DNA of 64,000 nt from Clostridiaceae bacterium (GCA_012841015.1 DUVN01000005.1:62001-126000); one strand, 5' to 3'. Numbered from the stretch's first letter, positions 20,155-29,092 are shown. Notes: generated by a model not told the origin, from the letters alone. Numbers and translations: made by a program.

Positions 20155-20949
20155 TCAACGAGTAAAATACCCGATATAATCGGCCGCCATAAAAATACCA
20201 AGACACGTCTTGCCGTCCGTGATCAAACCTTCGCGAATCTGACGGAGCGCATCTGACAAATGAATCCTCTCAACAGAGAGAAACTCACCATCATCCGGTC
20301 CTGTAAGCCCCTTAGAAAGACCACGTGCAAGATAAATGCTGATCACCTCATCCGTATAACCAGGTGATGGGTAATAGCGCGTGAGCAAATCCCATTGCTC
20401 TGCGATGACACTCGTCTCCTCTGCGAGTTCGCGCCGTGCACAGTCGAGAGGATCTTCCGGAACATCTAACTTACCCGCAGGGATTTCACGCATCGTGCTG
20501 CCCGTCCCTACACGATGTTGACGCACTAAATAGAGATACTGATCGCTGTCGAGCGCCACAACACACGCACCGCCAGGATGACGCACGACCTCACGTTTAG
20601 ACTGTCGCCCGTCAGGCAATCGGACATCCTGAACCTCAACAGAAAACACACGGCCGATAAAGCGTGGGTCGACAGCTAATACTTCCTCTGATAGCAGTGG
20701 ATCAACACGTCGCTGCACCAGTAAAGGCTCGGTCACCTGCTCATAATGAGCTGTCGGCTCAATACGTCGCCTCGCAACTGGTTGCTCCACAATAGGCGCA
20801 TAATCGGATGGCTGTTCAGTAGGTCGCTGCACCATCGGACGAGCAACCGGTGCCGGGTCATCTGCACGACTCGTAAAACGAATTCTCGGAGCACGATGCT
20901 TCAAACCTGGCTTTTCTCGATCTCTTTCGCGGTCTTCATCTTGATTCAT
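20155..20949 (-). CDS. NUDIX hydrolase (ADP-ribose pyrophosphatase-like) with ~90-aa disordered N-terminal extension
   Basis: Nudix box GKLDVPEDPLDCARRELAEETSV preceded by a Pro/Arg/Glu-rich extension. Confidence 0.85.
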   Translation of the reverse strand: MNQDEDRERDREKPGLKHRAPRIRFTSRADDPAPVARPMVQRPTEQPSDYAPIVEQPVARRRIEPTAHYEQVTEPLLVQRRVDPLLSEEVLAVDPRFIGRVFSVEVQDVRLPDGRQSKREVVRHPGGACVVALDSDQYLYLVRQHRVGTGSTMREIPAGKLDVPEDPLDCARRELAEETSVIAEQWDLLTRYYPSPGYTDEVISIYLARGLSKGLTGPDDGEFLSVERIHLSDALRQIREGLITDGKTCLGIFMAADYIGYFTR

Positions 20950-20976
20950 AAAAGTATCCTTCTAAAGTGATCTGTA

Positions 20977-21453
20977 TTAAGTATTTCTTTGAATTTCATT
21001 AACCGCCATTTTATCACAGCGGTTGTTGTACTCATTGTCGGCATGTCCTTTTACTTTATGCCACGTTATCTCATGACGGATGTATTCCTGCCAGAGCGCC
21101 TTCCAAAGATCCTGATTTGCGACAGGCATTTTAGCGGCGTTCTTCCAGCCGTTCTTCTGCCAATTGACAATCCAGTTCTCATTGAAAGCTGAGACTAAGT
21201 ACGCACTATCGCTGTACAGCTCCACATGACACGGTCTATTCAGCTCTTGCAAAGCCTTTAGCGCAGCTAAAAGTTCCATCCGGTTATTCGTCGTGTCTCT
21301 CTCAAAACCTGAGATCTCTTTCTCTACACCAAGGGCTATAATAATCGCTGCCCAGCCACCGGGACCTGGATTCCCGGAACACGCGCCATCAGTGTAAATC
21401 GTGACGTCTGTCAATTGTTGTTTGCTTTTTTTCCGATAGGTCATATAAAGCAT
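20977..21453 (-). CDS. rnhA: Ribonuclease HI
   Basis: YTDGACSGNPGPGGWAAII, TTNNRMELLAALKAL, HKVKGHADNEYNNRCD. The ORF-track start at 21612 overlaps tRNA-Pro; start at MLYMTYR (21453) or MTYR (21444) is more likely. Confidence 0.94.
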   Translation of the reverse strand: MLYMTYRKKSKQQLTDVTIYTDGACSGNPGPGGWAAIIIALGVEKEISGFERDTTNNRMELLAALKALQELNRPCHVELYSDSAYLVSAFNENWIVNWQKNGWKNAAKMPVANQDLWKALWQEYIRHEITWHKVKGHADNEYNNRCDKMAVNEIQRNT

Positions 21454-21563
21454 TATACACGTTCTAGAGTAGGTCACACCTAACGAAGTGACACAAGAAT
21501 AAGTAAAGGAAAATCGAAACAGCCGCCGATGTAAAAGACTGTATCGGCGGCTGTGTCTACGAA

Positions 21564-21640
21564 TGGTCGGAGTGACAAGACTTGAACTTGCGACCTCTTG
21601 CACCCCAAGCAAGCACTCTAGCCACCTGAGCTACACCCCG
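21564..21640 (-). tRNA. tRNA-Pro (anticodon GGG), CCA encoded
   Basis: Minus strand CGGGGTG...CTTGC-TTGGGGT-GCAAG...GTTCAAGTC...CACTCCG-A-CCA; cloverleaf arms pair by inspection. Confidence 0.93.
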
Positions 21641-21698
21641 ATCATCTAATCGATAATAGCCTCAACAACGAAAACTGTCAAGAAGACGAAAGAAAGCA

Positions 21699-22472
21699 CT
21701 ACTCACGTTTCTGCACTCCTATGCGACGTCTATTGCGCTCAACGTCTATTAGGATAACACCTAAAACATCGGTGCTCACGACACTCAGGGCAGACAGAGC
21801 TGATTCTAACTGAGTCATGGTCGATTGCCCTGATTTTACAATTACGGCAATACCATCTAACAGTCGTGACAGTAGACTGACGTCTTGATACCCGAGCACG
21901 GGTGGCATATCAAAAATGATCACGTCAAACTGAGTAGATAAGTGTCGAACAAGTGACTGCAGGCGTTTACTTGCCAGTAAAGCGAGCGGGTTGCCGACGG
22001 GTGTACCTGATGACATCACATACAGCCTGTTAACAGACGTCCTCGAGATGACGTCCTCGATAGAAACTCGCGTCGATAGCAAATCAGTCAGTCCAGGAGA
22101 TTTGTTCACTTGAAGGTATTGATACAATGCCGAATGGCGCAGATCACCGTCTATGATGAGTACACGGTATTCGAGAATAGATGCGAAAGCAAAACCGAGC
22201 ATCATCGCGCTCTCTGTTTTGCCTTCATTATGATCTGCGCTAGTGATCCCAATTACCGGTGCACTTTCATCTTTTTCGATGAGATGATCAAGCTGTAAGG
22301 CTACTGTCGCATAACGATCAAATGAGACGGATTTGCGAGTTGTTTGACGTTTTACTCGACTAATAGGGCGATCAAGCTGTTGGCGTGATTCTCGGTTCTT
22401 TTGCATCATATTTCTCATCCTTTTCAGTACGTTATCGTCAGCAAAACCACTAATCCTTGTAGACGACACCAA
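21699..22472 (-). CDS. CpsD/CapB-family tyrosine kinase (BY-kinase-like ATPase)
   Basis: GITSADHNEGKTESAMML (Walker A), VLIIDGDLRHSALYQYLQVNKSPGLTDLLS, DVIIFDMPPVLGYQD. Confidence 0.85.
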   Translation of the reverse strand: MVSSTRISGFADDNVLKRMRNMMQKNRESRQQLDRPISRVKRQTTRKSVSFDRYATVALQLDHLIEKDESAPVIGITSADHNEGKTESAMMLGFAFASILEYRVLIIDGDLRHSALYQYLQVNKSPGLTDLLSTRVSIEDVISRTSVNRLYVMSSGTPVGNPLALLASKRLQSLVRHLSTQFDVIIFDMPPVLGYQDVSLLSRLLDGIAVIVKSGQSTMTQLESALSALSVVSTDVLGVILIDVERNRRRIGVQKRE

Positions 22473-23127
22473 TTACACGAACATCTACGACACGCCGTAT
22501 ATCATCAACCGTGCGAATCGTCCCCTTTTTGCTCTCTTGCCACACAATCAACATGACAGCAAGCGTAAAAGCGAGAAAAGCACCAAATATTGCACTCAAT
22601 ACAATGGAACGTAACGAGATTCTATTTTTCACCACCTGCGGTTCAGAGACAAGCTTAAGATAAAAATTTTCACTGACATACCCCATAGGCAGGATCTCTA
22701 TTGGTGCGAGTTCAGCGATTGCTTGCGCAACATTAAGAGAGTTGCTGGCACTTTTCGAAGTGACAGTCACATAAAGATTTCCTGTATTCTCTATCTGTGA
22801 CACCTCAATCATACTTTGAATTGTACTGGCAGAAAGCTTCCCCATATGTGTCGCCACTTTATCGGTGAAAGAAGCAGACTTCATGTGCGTCATATAGAAC
22901 CCGGCGATTTTATGAGCATTGTTGATGGAGCTAATCTCACCTGACAGTGTCTTTTCAAAGTTCGTGATGACGACATTGAAGCGTACCCTTGATGTTTGGT
23001 CGGGCTTTTTGAAAAAAACAGAATACATAAGGCCTAGGAGAACACCTATGGCACAAACAATAGCGATAAGTTTTATTCGCTTTCGCAACCAGTAATAGAT
23101 ATCGATTAGAGTATATTCGTAAGCCAT
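22450..23127 (-). CDS. Wzz/CapA-type chain-length determinant (polysaccharide co-polymerase)
   Basis: Two TM helices flanking an extracytoplasmic domain; upstream of the BY-kinase. True start MAYEYTLIDIYYWLRKRIK; the ORF-track extension overlaps tRNA-Trp. Confidence 0.85.
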   Translation of the reverse strand: MAYEYTLIDIYYWLRKRIKLIAIVCAIGVLLGLMYSVFFKKPDQTSRVRFNVVITNFEKTLSGEISSINNAHKIAGFYMTHMKSASFTDKVATHMGKLSASTIQSMIEVSQIENTGNLYVTVTSKSASNSLNVAQAIAELAPIEILPMGYVSENFYLKLVSEPQVVKNRISLRSIVLSAIFGAFLAFTLAVMLIVWQESKKGTIRTVDDIRRVVDVRVIGVVYKD

Positions 23128-23263
23128 AACTGAATCCTCATTTTTTGCAGTCTCCGACTTTAAGCCAATTAATTTATAGCATAAGTCATCTATATAAACA
23201 ATAAACTTTGGTTCACCCTTAAAAAATGGACGAACACAACTTGTATGTCCGTCCACCTCATAT

Positions 23264-23338
23264 TGGCAGGGGAGACAGGATTCGAACCCGCAACCCACGG
23301 TTTTGGAGACCGTTGCTCTACCGTTGAGCCACTCCCCT
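23264..23338 (-). tRNA. tRNA-Trp (anticodon CCA), CCA encoded
   Basis: Minus strand AGGGGAG TG GCTCAACGGTAGAGC A ACGGT CTCCAAA ACCGT GGGTT GCGGG TTCGAAT CCTGT CTCCCCT G CCA. Confidence 0.95.
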
Positions 23339-23401
23339 ATTGAGGCAGTCAATCAAAAGCGACTACCTAACGGCGTTCATCATATCAAAAGGATGAAAGC
23401 C

Positions 23402-23509
23402 GTGTCAATTAAACAGCACATACCGTGTTCTATTAAAGCTTGATACTTATTACAGGTTTTAAATTTGTTCTTGTGTCAATTAAACAGCACATGCCGTGTT
23501 CTATTAAAG
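23402..23509. repeat. Two-copy 37-bp direct repeat separated by 34 bp, 3' of pnp
   Basis: GTGTCAATTAAACAGCACAT[A/G]CCGTGTTCTATTAAAG at 23402-23438 and 23473-23509; one mismatch. Confidence 0.95.
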
Positions 23510-23543
23510 TGCCAAGGTTTTAACCAAGACACAAGTCGATGTC

Positions 23544-25877
23544 TTAGAAATACCTCTCGCCTCTAGGTTCCCTATCATCATCGTCATCGCGTCGACGGAA
23601 ACTTGAGCGGCGACCATCGCGTCCACCGCGATCTTTGCTCTTGCCTTCGCGATCTCTACGAGGACGTTCACCGCGGTCACTGCGTCCTCCGCGCCCACCG
23701 CTGCCTCGTGAAGAAGAACGCCCGCCACTTCTGCCGCCTCTCCCGCCTTCATCATCACGCTCGACAAAGTTATCCGGCTTCTCCATCAGATCGCGCATAG
23801 AAAGATTTAAGCGTCCCTGATCGTCAATCTCTGAGACGACAACACGGACTTCATCACCGACAGCAACCACATCTTCAACACGATTGACACGGCTCCATGC
23901 CATCTTTGAGATATGGACAAGTCCTTCTTTTCCAGGGGCGATCTCGACGAAAGCGCCGAAGTTCATAAGCCTTGTGACGACACCGTCAAACACGGTGCCC
24001 GGCTCGGGATCAAATACGATCGCGCGGACAATGTCCATCGCCTTCTTGCCTGACCTTTGGTCTGTCGATGCAATATAGACGTGTCCAACAGGTCCATCTT
24101 CCTCGACATCGATCTCCGTGCCCGTCATCTCAGTAATGCGGCGAATGACTTTGCCGCCTGAACCGATGACATCACGAATTTTGTCTGCCGGAATGTCGAT
24201 CTGATCAATTTTCGGGGCATTAGGTGCAAGTTCTGTACGCGGTTCAGCAATACAAGATGTCATAACACCATTGATGATCTGCAGTCTGCCCTCACGCGTC
24301 AGTTCAAGAGCATCGCGAATGATATCGAGCGTCAACCCATCGACTTTGATGTCGACTTGAATCGCTGTGATGCCGTCACGCGTTCCGGCAACTTTAAAGT
24401 CCATATCACCGAAGAAATCTTCGAGTCCCTGAATATCCATAAAGACGAGATAATGGTCCTCATTCTCCGGATCAATAATCAAGCCAGACGATATACCAGC
24501 GACCGGCTTCGTAATCGGAACACCAGCAGCCATTAATGCGAGCGAGCTTGAGCAAACGGATGCCTGCGATGTCGAGCCATTTGACATCGTCACTTCAGAC
24601 ACACAACGGATAGCATAAGGAAAATCCTCAATAGCAGGAAGCACGGGCAACAATGCGCGCTCTGCCAAGGCGCCGTGGCCGATCTCACGCCTGCCTGGCG
24701 AACGGTTAGGACGCGCCTCTCCAACACTGTACGACGGAAAGTTGTATTGATGCATGTAGTGTTTGCTATCGCGCGGGTCGACACCGTCAAGACGTTGTGC
24801 ATCACTGACAGTTCCAAGTGTACAAATCGTCATAACTTGCGTCTGACCGCGAGTGAAGAGTGCCGATCCGTGCACAAGGGGGAACAGATCAATTGAGGCA
24901 GAAAGCGGCCTAATCTCGTTGAGTTGACGTCCGTCGACACGGCGTTTCTCGTTCAATAGATAATCTCGCACGACAAATTTTTCAAGGTCGTCAACGATAC
25001 TGGCAGTATATCCGACTTCCTCAGGATAATTCTTCTCGATGAATTGTCTTATTCTGTTCGATAGTTCAGATACGGCTTTATCGCGAACAGACTTATCAGT
25101 CGATAGAACAGCTTCGCGCATATTCGTTAGGAAAGCATCTTTAACCGCAGCAAAGACCCCTTCAGGGGCAGCAGTCGACTCATAGGCGAATTTTTCCTTA
25201 CCGATTTCTTTGCGCATGTTGTCAATCATGAGGCAGACCTCGCGGATCACTTCGTGACCTCTTTCGATCGCTTCAAGCATTTTTTCTTCAGAGATCTCAT
25301 TCGCTCCAGCCTCGATCATATTGATCTTCGTAGCAGTGCCTGCAAGGAAGAGATCGAGATCGGAATCTTCGAATTCCTCAAATGTTGGATTAATAATCAC
25401 TTCATCGTCGATAAGCGCAACCTGCACGCCGACAGCGGGACCGTTCCAAGGGATATCTGAGATCGAGATCGCAGCCGAAGTACCGATTAGAGCAGCGACT
25501 TGCAGTGAATAGTCGTGGTCGACCGATAAGATCAAATTGTTAACGACGACGTCGTTGCGCAGATCACTCGGGAAGAGAGGCCTGATCGGACGATCGATCG
25601 AACGCGCGATCAGAATAGCGTTCTCTGTCGGGCGACCTTCTCGCTTTAGAAAGCCACCGGGAATTTTCCCGACGCTGTACATCTTCTCTTCGTAATCGAC
25701 TGACAAAGGAAAGAAATCGATCCCCTCGCGTGGTTCAGTTGAAGCGGTGACAGTCGTCAAGACAGTCGTATCGCCGTAGCGGACGAGTACTGCACCATTC
25801 GCAAATTGAGCGAGTTCGCCAGTCTCAAGAATGAGCGGCGCTCCAGAAAATTCCATTTCAAAAGTTCTTTTTACCAT
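23544..25877 (-). CDS. pnp: Polyribonucleotide nucleotidyltransferase (PNPase) with RGG-rich C-terminal tail
   Basis: MVKRTFEMEFSGAPLILETGELAQFANGAVLVRYGDTTVL; KH (IRDVIGSGGKVIRRITE) and S1 domains. Confidence 0.98.
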   Translation of the reverse strand: MVKRTFEMEFSGAPLILETGELAQFANGAVLVRYGDTTVLTTVTASTEPREGIDFFPLSVDYEEKMYSVGKIPGGFLKREGRPTENAILIARSIDRPIRPLFPSDLRNDVVVNNLILSVDHDYSLQVAALIGTSAAISISDIPWNGPAVGVQVALIDDEVIINPTFEEFEDSDLDLFLAGTATKINMIEAGANEISEEKMLEAIERGHEVIREVCLMIDNMRKEIGKEKFAYESTAAPEGVFAAVKDAFLTNMREAVLSTDKSVRDKAVSELSNRIRQFIEKNYPEEVGYTASIVDDLEKFVVRDYLLNEKRRVDGRQLNEIRPLSASIDLFPLVHGSALFTRGQTQVMTICTLGTVSDAQRLDGVDPRDSKHYMHQYNFPSYSVGEARPNRSPGRREIGHGALAERALLPVLPAIEDFPYAIRCVSEVTMSNGSTSQASVCSSSLALMAAGVPITKPVAGISSGLIIDPENEDHYLVFMDIQGLEDFFGDMDFKVAGTRDGITAIQVDIKVDGLTLDIIRDALELTREGRLQIINGVMTSCIAEPRTELAPNAPKIDQIDIPADKIRDVIGSGGKVIRRITEMTGTEIDVEEDGPVGHVYIASTDQRSGKKAMDIVRAIVFDPEPGTVFDGVVTRLMNFGAFVEIAPGKEGLVHISKMAWSRVNRVEDVVAVGDEVRVVVSEIDDQGRLNLSMRDLMEKPDNFVERDDEGGRGGRSGGRSSSRGSGGRGGRSDRGERPRRDREGKSKDRGGRDGRRSSFRRRDDDDDREPRGERYF

Positions 25878-26088
25878 ATTTTTCCTCCACAATGGTGTGC
25901 GTACTCTTCAAAGACGAACCGAATAAAGCGGTACGCCGAAAAAATGAACAACGTGTTCAAAGAGTACGATACGTATATAATTCTCTCGGGAACTGATGTC
26001 AGGCAATAGAGTGTAGAGTCCGCATCTCTCATCTCATAGAGAAGCGCAATCTACGTCCCACTGCCCGTATCAATCCCTATGACCATAG

Positions 26089-26113
26089 AAAGCGGCGGGT
26101 CACCCGCCGCTTT
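26089..26113 (-). terminator. Intrinsic terminator downstream of rpsO
   Basis: AAAGCGGCGGGT/ACCCGCCGCTTT GC-rich perfect hairpin immediately 3' of rpsO. Confidence 0.85.
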
Positions 26114-26123
26114 GATTCTTTGT

Positions 26124-26387
26124 TTAACGTCTTAAACCTAATCTCGAAATCAACGTACGATAGCGCTCTATATCGAGTTTCGTCAAATAATCGAGCAGCG
26201 CACGGCGACGTCCAACAAGCTTCAGAAGCCCACGACGCGAATGAAAGTCCTTATCGTGTGTCTTCAGATGCTCCGTCAAATGATTAATTCTCCACGTTAA
26301 AAGCGCAACTTGTACCTCCGGTGAACCTGTGTCACCAGGATGTATCGCATACGCTTCAATGATGGCCAGTTTTGTGTCTTTGTCCAT
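26124..26387 (-). CDS. rpsO: 30S ribosomal protein S15
   Basis: [51 protein letters not shown]. Confidence 0.98.
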   Translation of the reverse strand: MDKDTKLAIIEAYAIHPGDTGSPEVQVALLTWRINHLTEHLKTHDKDFHSRRGLLKLVGRRRALLDYLTKLDIERYRTLISRLGLRR

Positions 26388-26622
26388 TGATTCATTCCTC
26401 CTATACTCCGTTGACAGCGTAAGGGGCGGACCATCCTCAAACGATGTCAGGGAATTTCCACGCGTTATTGTAGCATAAAATGAAAAGGTCTGCTACCTCA
26501 GAAGTATACAAACGATTTCGTGCCCGTCGATACGCTAGATGCCAAAACATACTGGACGGAGAAAGGCAATACTCGTGCAAATTAATCTGCTAGATCACCT
26601 GTTCTGTTACGTGAACGGGCAA

Positions 26623-27161
26623 TTATCGGTACTTGTTCCGGCGGTAGAAGAAAGATATTAATAGAAACAGCGGACCTACTGCAAGCACCAACACAACGAT
26701 CAATAAAAGATTGGCGTACCACGCTTTACCTGCAGCTTCAATTTCAACCATCTTGCCACCTTCGCCTCTCCCAGTGTGTATACCGACAACTGGTGCGCAA
26801 AAAACACATTACCTTCTGACCCGACAAGCGCCTTTTCAGAATCAGACGTCAAAATACGGGGAAGAAAATGATCAGCCGACGTCACAAGAGCCTCTTCAGA
26901 TGCTAGGGGGACTGTTGGCTCCGGCGGTGGAGGAGGAGCCGGCGGCATAGGGGGCGTACAGCCAAGGATTGATTCATGTCTGGGACGCAACCATCCGATA
27001 ACGGTTCCATAGGTGTAAACGTTATGATAGCGTTCCCTTACTACTTTCCCAACACCATTATAATTCGGTGTAACATTCTGCTCGTCTACAACAAATCCTT
27101 GTGGGGTGGCCGAGTCAACAATTCCAACATGACCATATCCTCCAAAGTCCTGCCGTGGGAC
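26623..27161 (-). pseudogene. Decayed CHAP-domain wall hydrolase-like gene (N-terminus missing, one frameshift before C-terminal TM anchor)
   Basis: Own translation: VPRQDFGGYGHVGIVDSATPQGFVVDEQNVTPNYNGVGKVVRERYHNVYTYGTVIGWLRPRHE-(Pro-rich linker)-..., then in another frame GEGGKMVEIEAAGKAWYANLLLIVVLVLAVGPLFLLISFFYRRNKYR*. In-frame stop precedes the CHAP His region. Confidence 0.6.
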
Positions 27162-27226
27162 TTACCGGACAACCTCACACATGCGGATCAAATTGGTTTT
27201 GTGCGAGAACCAAATACCTATGCGCA

Positions 27227-28066
27227 TTATACATATTCCAGTCTGCGCTCGCCGCGAACAATCTCCCACATGAGTATCGCACCTGCGGAAGCGACGTTAA
27301 GTGATTCAGCTTTCCCGCTCATGGGGATCATAACCGAAAGATCAGCCAACTGAAGCGCTTCTTTTGATAACCCCTTTCCCTCATTTCCCATCATGAGGAT
27401 CAGCTTAGGAGCCTGAGGGCGCCCCGATGCGAGGTTATCGCCTGTGATATTAGATGCCACGAGTATGAATTCCTGTCGCTTCATGTCACATGCAAACTGA
27501 CCGATATCGCACTGTAATTCGACAATCGGAAGATGAAAAATCGATCCCATTGAGGCTGCGACTGTCTTAGGATTGTAGATCGTCGCCGAAGAGTCAGTCA
27601 ATAATACACCGTGGAATCCGAGTGCATCTGCTGACCTAATCAGCGTCCCGACATTTCCAGGGTCCTGTACATCTTCTAACAGGAGAAATCGTACCGTCGA
27701 ATAATCGAACGATTCGAGCAACTCTTCAAGTGTGACGGACGGTGGTCTGACGATTGCGAAGACGCCTTGGTGCGTCTTCATGTCTGAGATACGCTCAAAG
27801 AGGTGTGGTGCTAATCGACATACCTTGTCCTGCAAGACACTTGAGAGATCGACCTCTAACTTCTCATCGAGCCGTTGCATCGCAAGCTCGCCACGCGCGT
27901 CGTTTGAGAAGACAAGGTAGTCCGGCTCAATGTCATTGGCAATAAGATCGGCAACATGGCGCAGCCCCTCAACAATGACGAGTTTCTCTTTTTTTGCTTG
28001 ATGTGGCGATTTTAAACGCTGAAACATTTTGAATAAAGAATTGTCAGCAGATTCAATGACTCTCAT
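27227..28066 (-). CDS. TrmH/SpoU-family RNA methyltransferase
   Basis: LLLEDVQDPGNVGTLIRSADALGFHGVLLT, LMMGNEGKGLSKEALQLADLSVMIPMSGKAESLNVASAGAILMWE. Confidence 0.93.
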   Translation of the reverse strand: MRVIESADNSLFKMFQRLKSPHQAKKEKLVIVEGLRHVADLIANDIEPDYLVFSNDARGELAMQRLDEKLEVDLSSVLQDKVCRLAPHLFERISDMKTHQGVFAIVRPPSVTLEELLESFDYSTVRFLLLEDVQDPGNVGTLIRSADALGFHGVLLTDSSATIYNPKTVAASMGSIFHLPIVELQCDIGQFACDMKRQEFILVASNITGDNLASGRPQAPKLILMMGNEGKGLSKEALQLADLSVMIPMSGKAESLNVASAGAILMWEIVRGERRLEYV

Positions 28067-28116
28067 GACAATGACCTCCTGTCCACTATACTCAGATAAT
28101 CTCTTCTAAGTATCAT

Positions 28117-28135
28117 ATCACGCAAAGTTGTGCAA
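28117..28135. repeat. Left copy of 19-bp direct repeat bracketing the hairpin array
   Basis: ATCACGCAAAGTTGTGCAA; right copy ATCACGCAAAGTTGAGCAA at 28561-28579 (18/19). Confidence 0.85.
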
Positions 28136-28158
28136 AGTAACATACATAGGCTACTAAG

Positions 28159-28544
28159 TTGGTCAAAAATGACGGCTTCGGCAAGAGCTCAGTGCTCAAA
28201 GCGGAAAAATTGACCACTGCCGTCCCGAAATCGCTCGAAAATGGTCAAAAATGACGCTTTAGGTAAGAACCCCCTACCCAAGGTGTAAATTTTGTCCACA
28301 TTCCGCTGCAAAACACTCGATCGTGGTCAAAAATGACGTTTTGGGCAAGAACCTCCTACTCAAGGTGTAAATTTTGTCCACACACCGCCGTTTATCACTC
28401 GAATCTGGTCAATAATGACACTTTAGGTAGGAAACAGCTACTCAAGGTGTAAAATTTGTCCACAATCGGAGTCAAACACTGGGATCTGACCAAAAATGAC
28501 ACTTTAGGTAGGAATCCGTTACTCATAACGTAAATTTTGACCGC
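28159..28544. repeat. Tandem array of five ~82-bp units, each an imperfect inverted repeat
   Basis: Unit starts (GGTCAAAAATGAC-like) at 28161, 28243, 28325, 28407, 28488 (period 82/82/82/81). Each unit pairs GGTCAAAAATGAC..TTTAGGTA with TACTCAAGGTGTAAATTTTGTCC. Confidence 0.93.
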
Positions 28545-28560
28545 GAGCTATTCGAGAAAG

Positions 28561-28579
28561 ATCACGCAAAGTTGAGCAA
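28561..28579. repeat. Right copy of 19-bp direct repeat bracketing the hairpin array
   Basis: ATCACGCAAAGTTGAGCAA. Confidence 0.85.
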
Positions 28580-28615
28580 CATCCGAACCGTCAGGAGGAA
28601 CAACGAGATTCTTAT

Positions 28616-28672
28616 TAAAAATAAGGGGACTGTCTTATTCTCACCGCTATCAAGCAGTTTTCAGACAGTCCC
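28616..28672 (-). terminator. Intrinsic terminator of infC-rpmI-rplT operon
   Basis: Minus strand GGGACTGTCT-N27-AGACAGTCCC followed by CTTATTTTT. Confidence 0.8.
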
Positions 28673-28698
28673 ACATCATGACACTTGGGTTTAGATTG

Positions 28699-29058
28699 TT
28701 ACGCACTGAGCGCTTTTTTTGAGACCTCAACGAGTTCGGCAAACCCTTCTTTATCATTGACAGCTAGATCGGCAAGAACCTTGCGATCGAGACCGACGCC
28801 GGCCACATTCAATCCGTGCATGAAACGGCTATAACTCATGCCGTTCAGTCGAGCTGCTGCGTTGATGCGCGAAATCCACAGACGGCGAAAATCGCGTTTC
28901 TTAAGGCGGCGATGTTCGTAGGCATATTGACCCGATTTCATAACGGCTTGCTTCGCAATACGGAAATTCTTGCTTTTGCGCCCGAAATAACCCTTAGCCT
29001 GCTTTAAAACTCTTTTATGGCGACGGCGTAATACCGTACCTCTCTTAACTCTTGACAT
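28699..29058 (-). CDS. rplT: 50S ribosomal protein L20
   Basis: [68 protein letters not shown]. Confidence 0.98.
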   Translation of the reverse strand: MSRVKRGTVLRRRHKRVLKQAKGYFGRKSKNFRIAKQAVMKSGQYAYEHRRLKKRDFRRLWISRINAAARLNGMSYSRFMHGLNVAGVGLDRKVLADLAVNDKEGFAELVEVSKKALSA

Positions 29059-29092
29059 TTTCCCTGCTCCTTTCCTCTTTGAAGATCAGCGC

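Noticed and set aside
20977-21612. Full-length 211-aa ORF as RNase HI
   Set aside because: The N-terminal ~53 aa read through tRNA-Pro(GGG); start moved to 21453/21444.
22450-23352. Full-length 300-aa ORF as the Wzz protein
   Set aside because: The upstream part overlaps tRNA-Trp on the same strand; start moved to 23127.
23402-23509. CRISPR array call for the 37-bp repeat pair
   Set aside because: Only two copies, one spacer, no cas genes seen in the window; kept as a repeat with an open question.
26976-27353. Plus-strand 125-aa ORF
   Set aside because: Overlaps the CHAP remnant and the conserved 3' end of the TrmH-like gene on the opposite strand; no recognisable domain.
28159-28544. Repeat array as a repetitive coding gene
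   Set aside because: The 82/81-bp period shifts frame every unit, no long ORF spans it, and the hairpin symmetry explains the conservation better.
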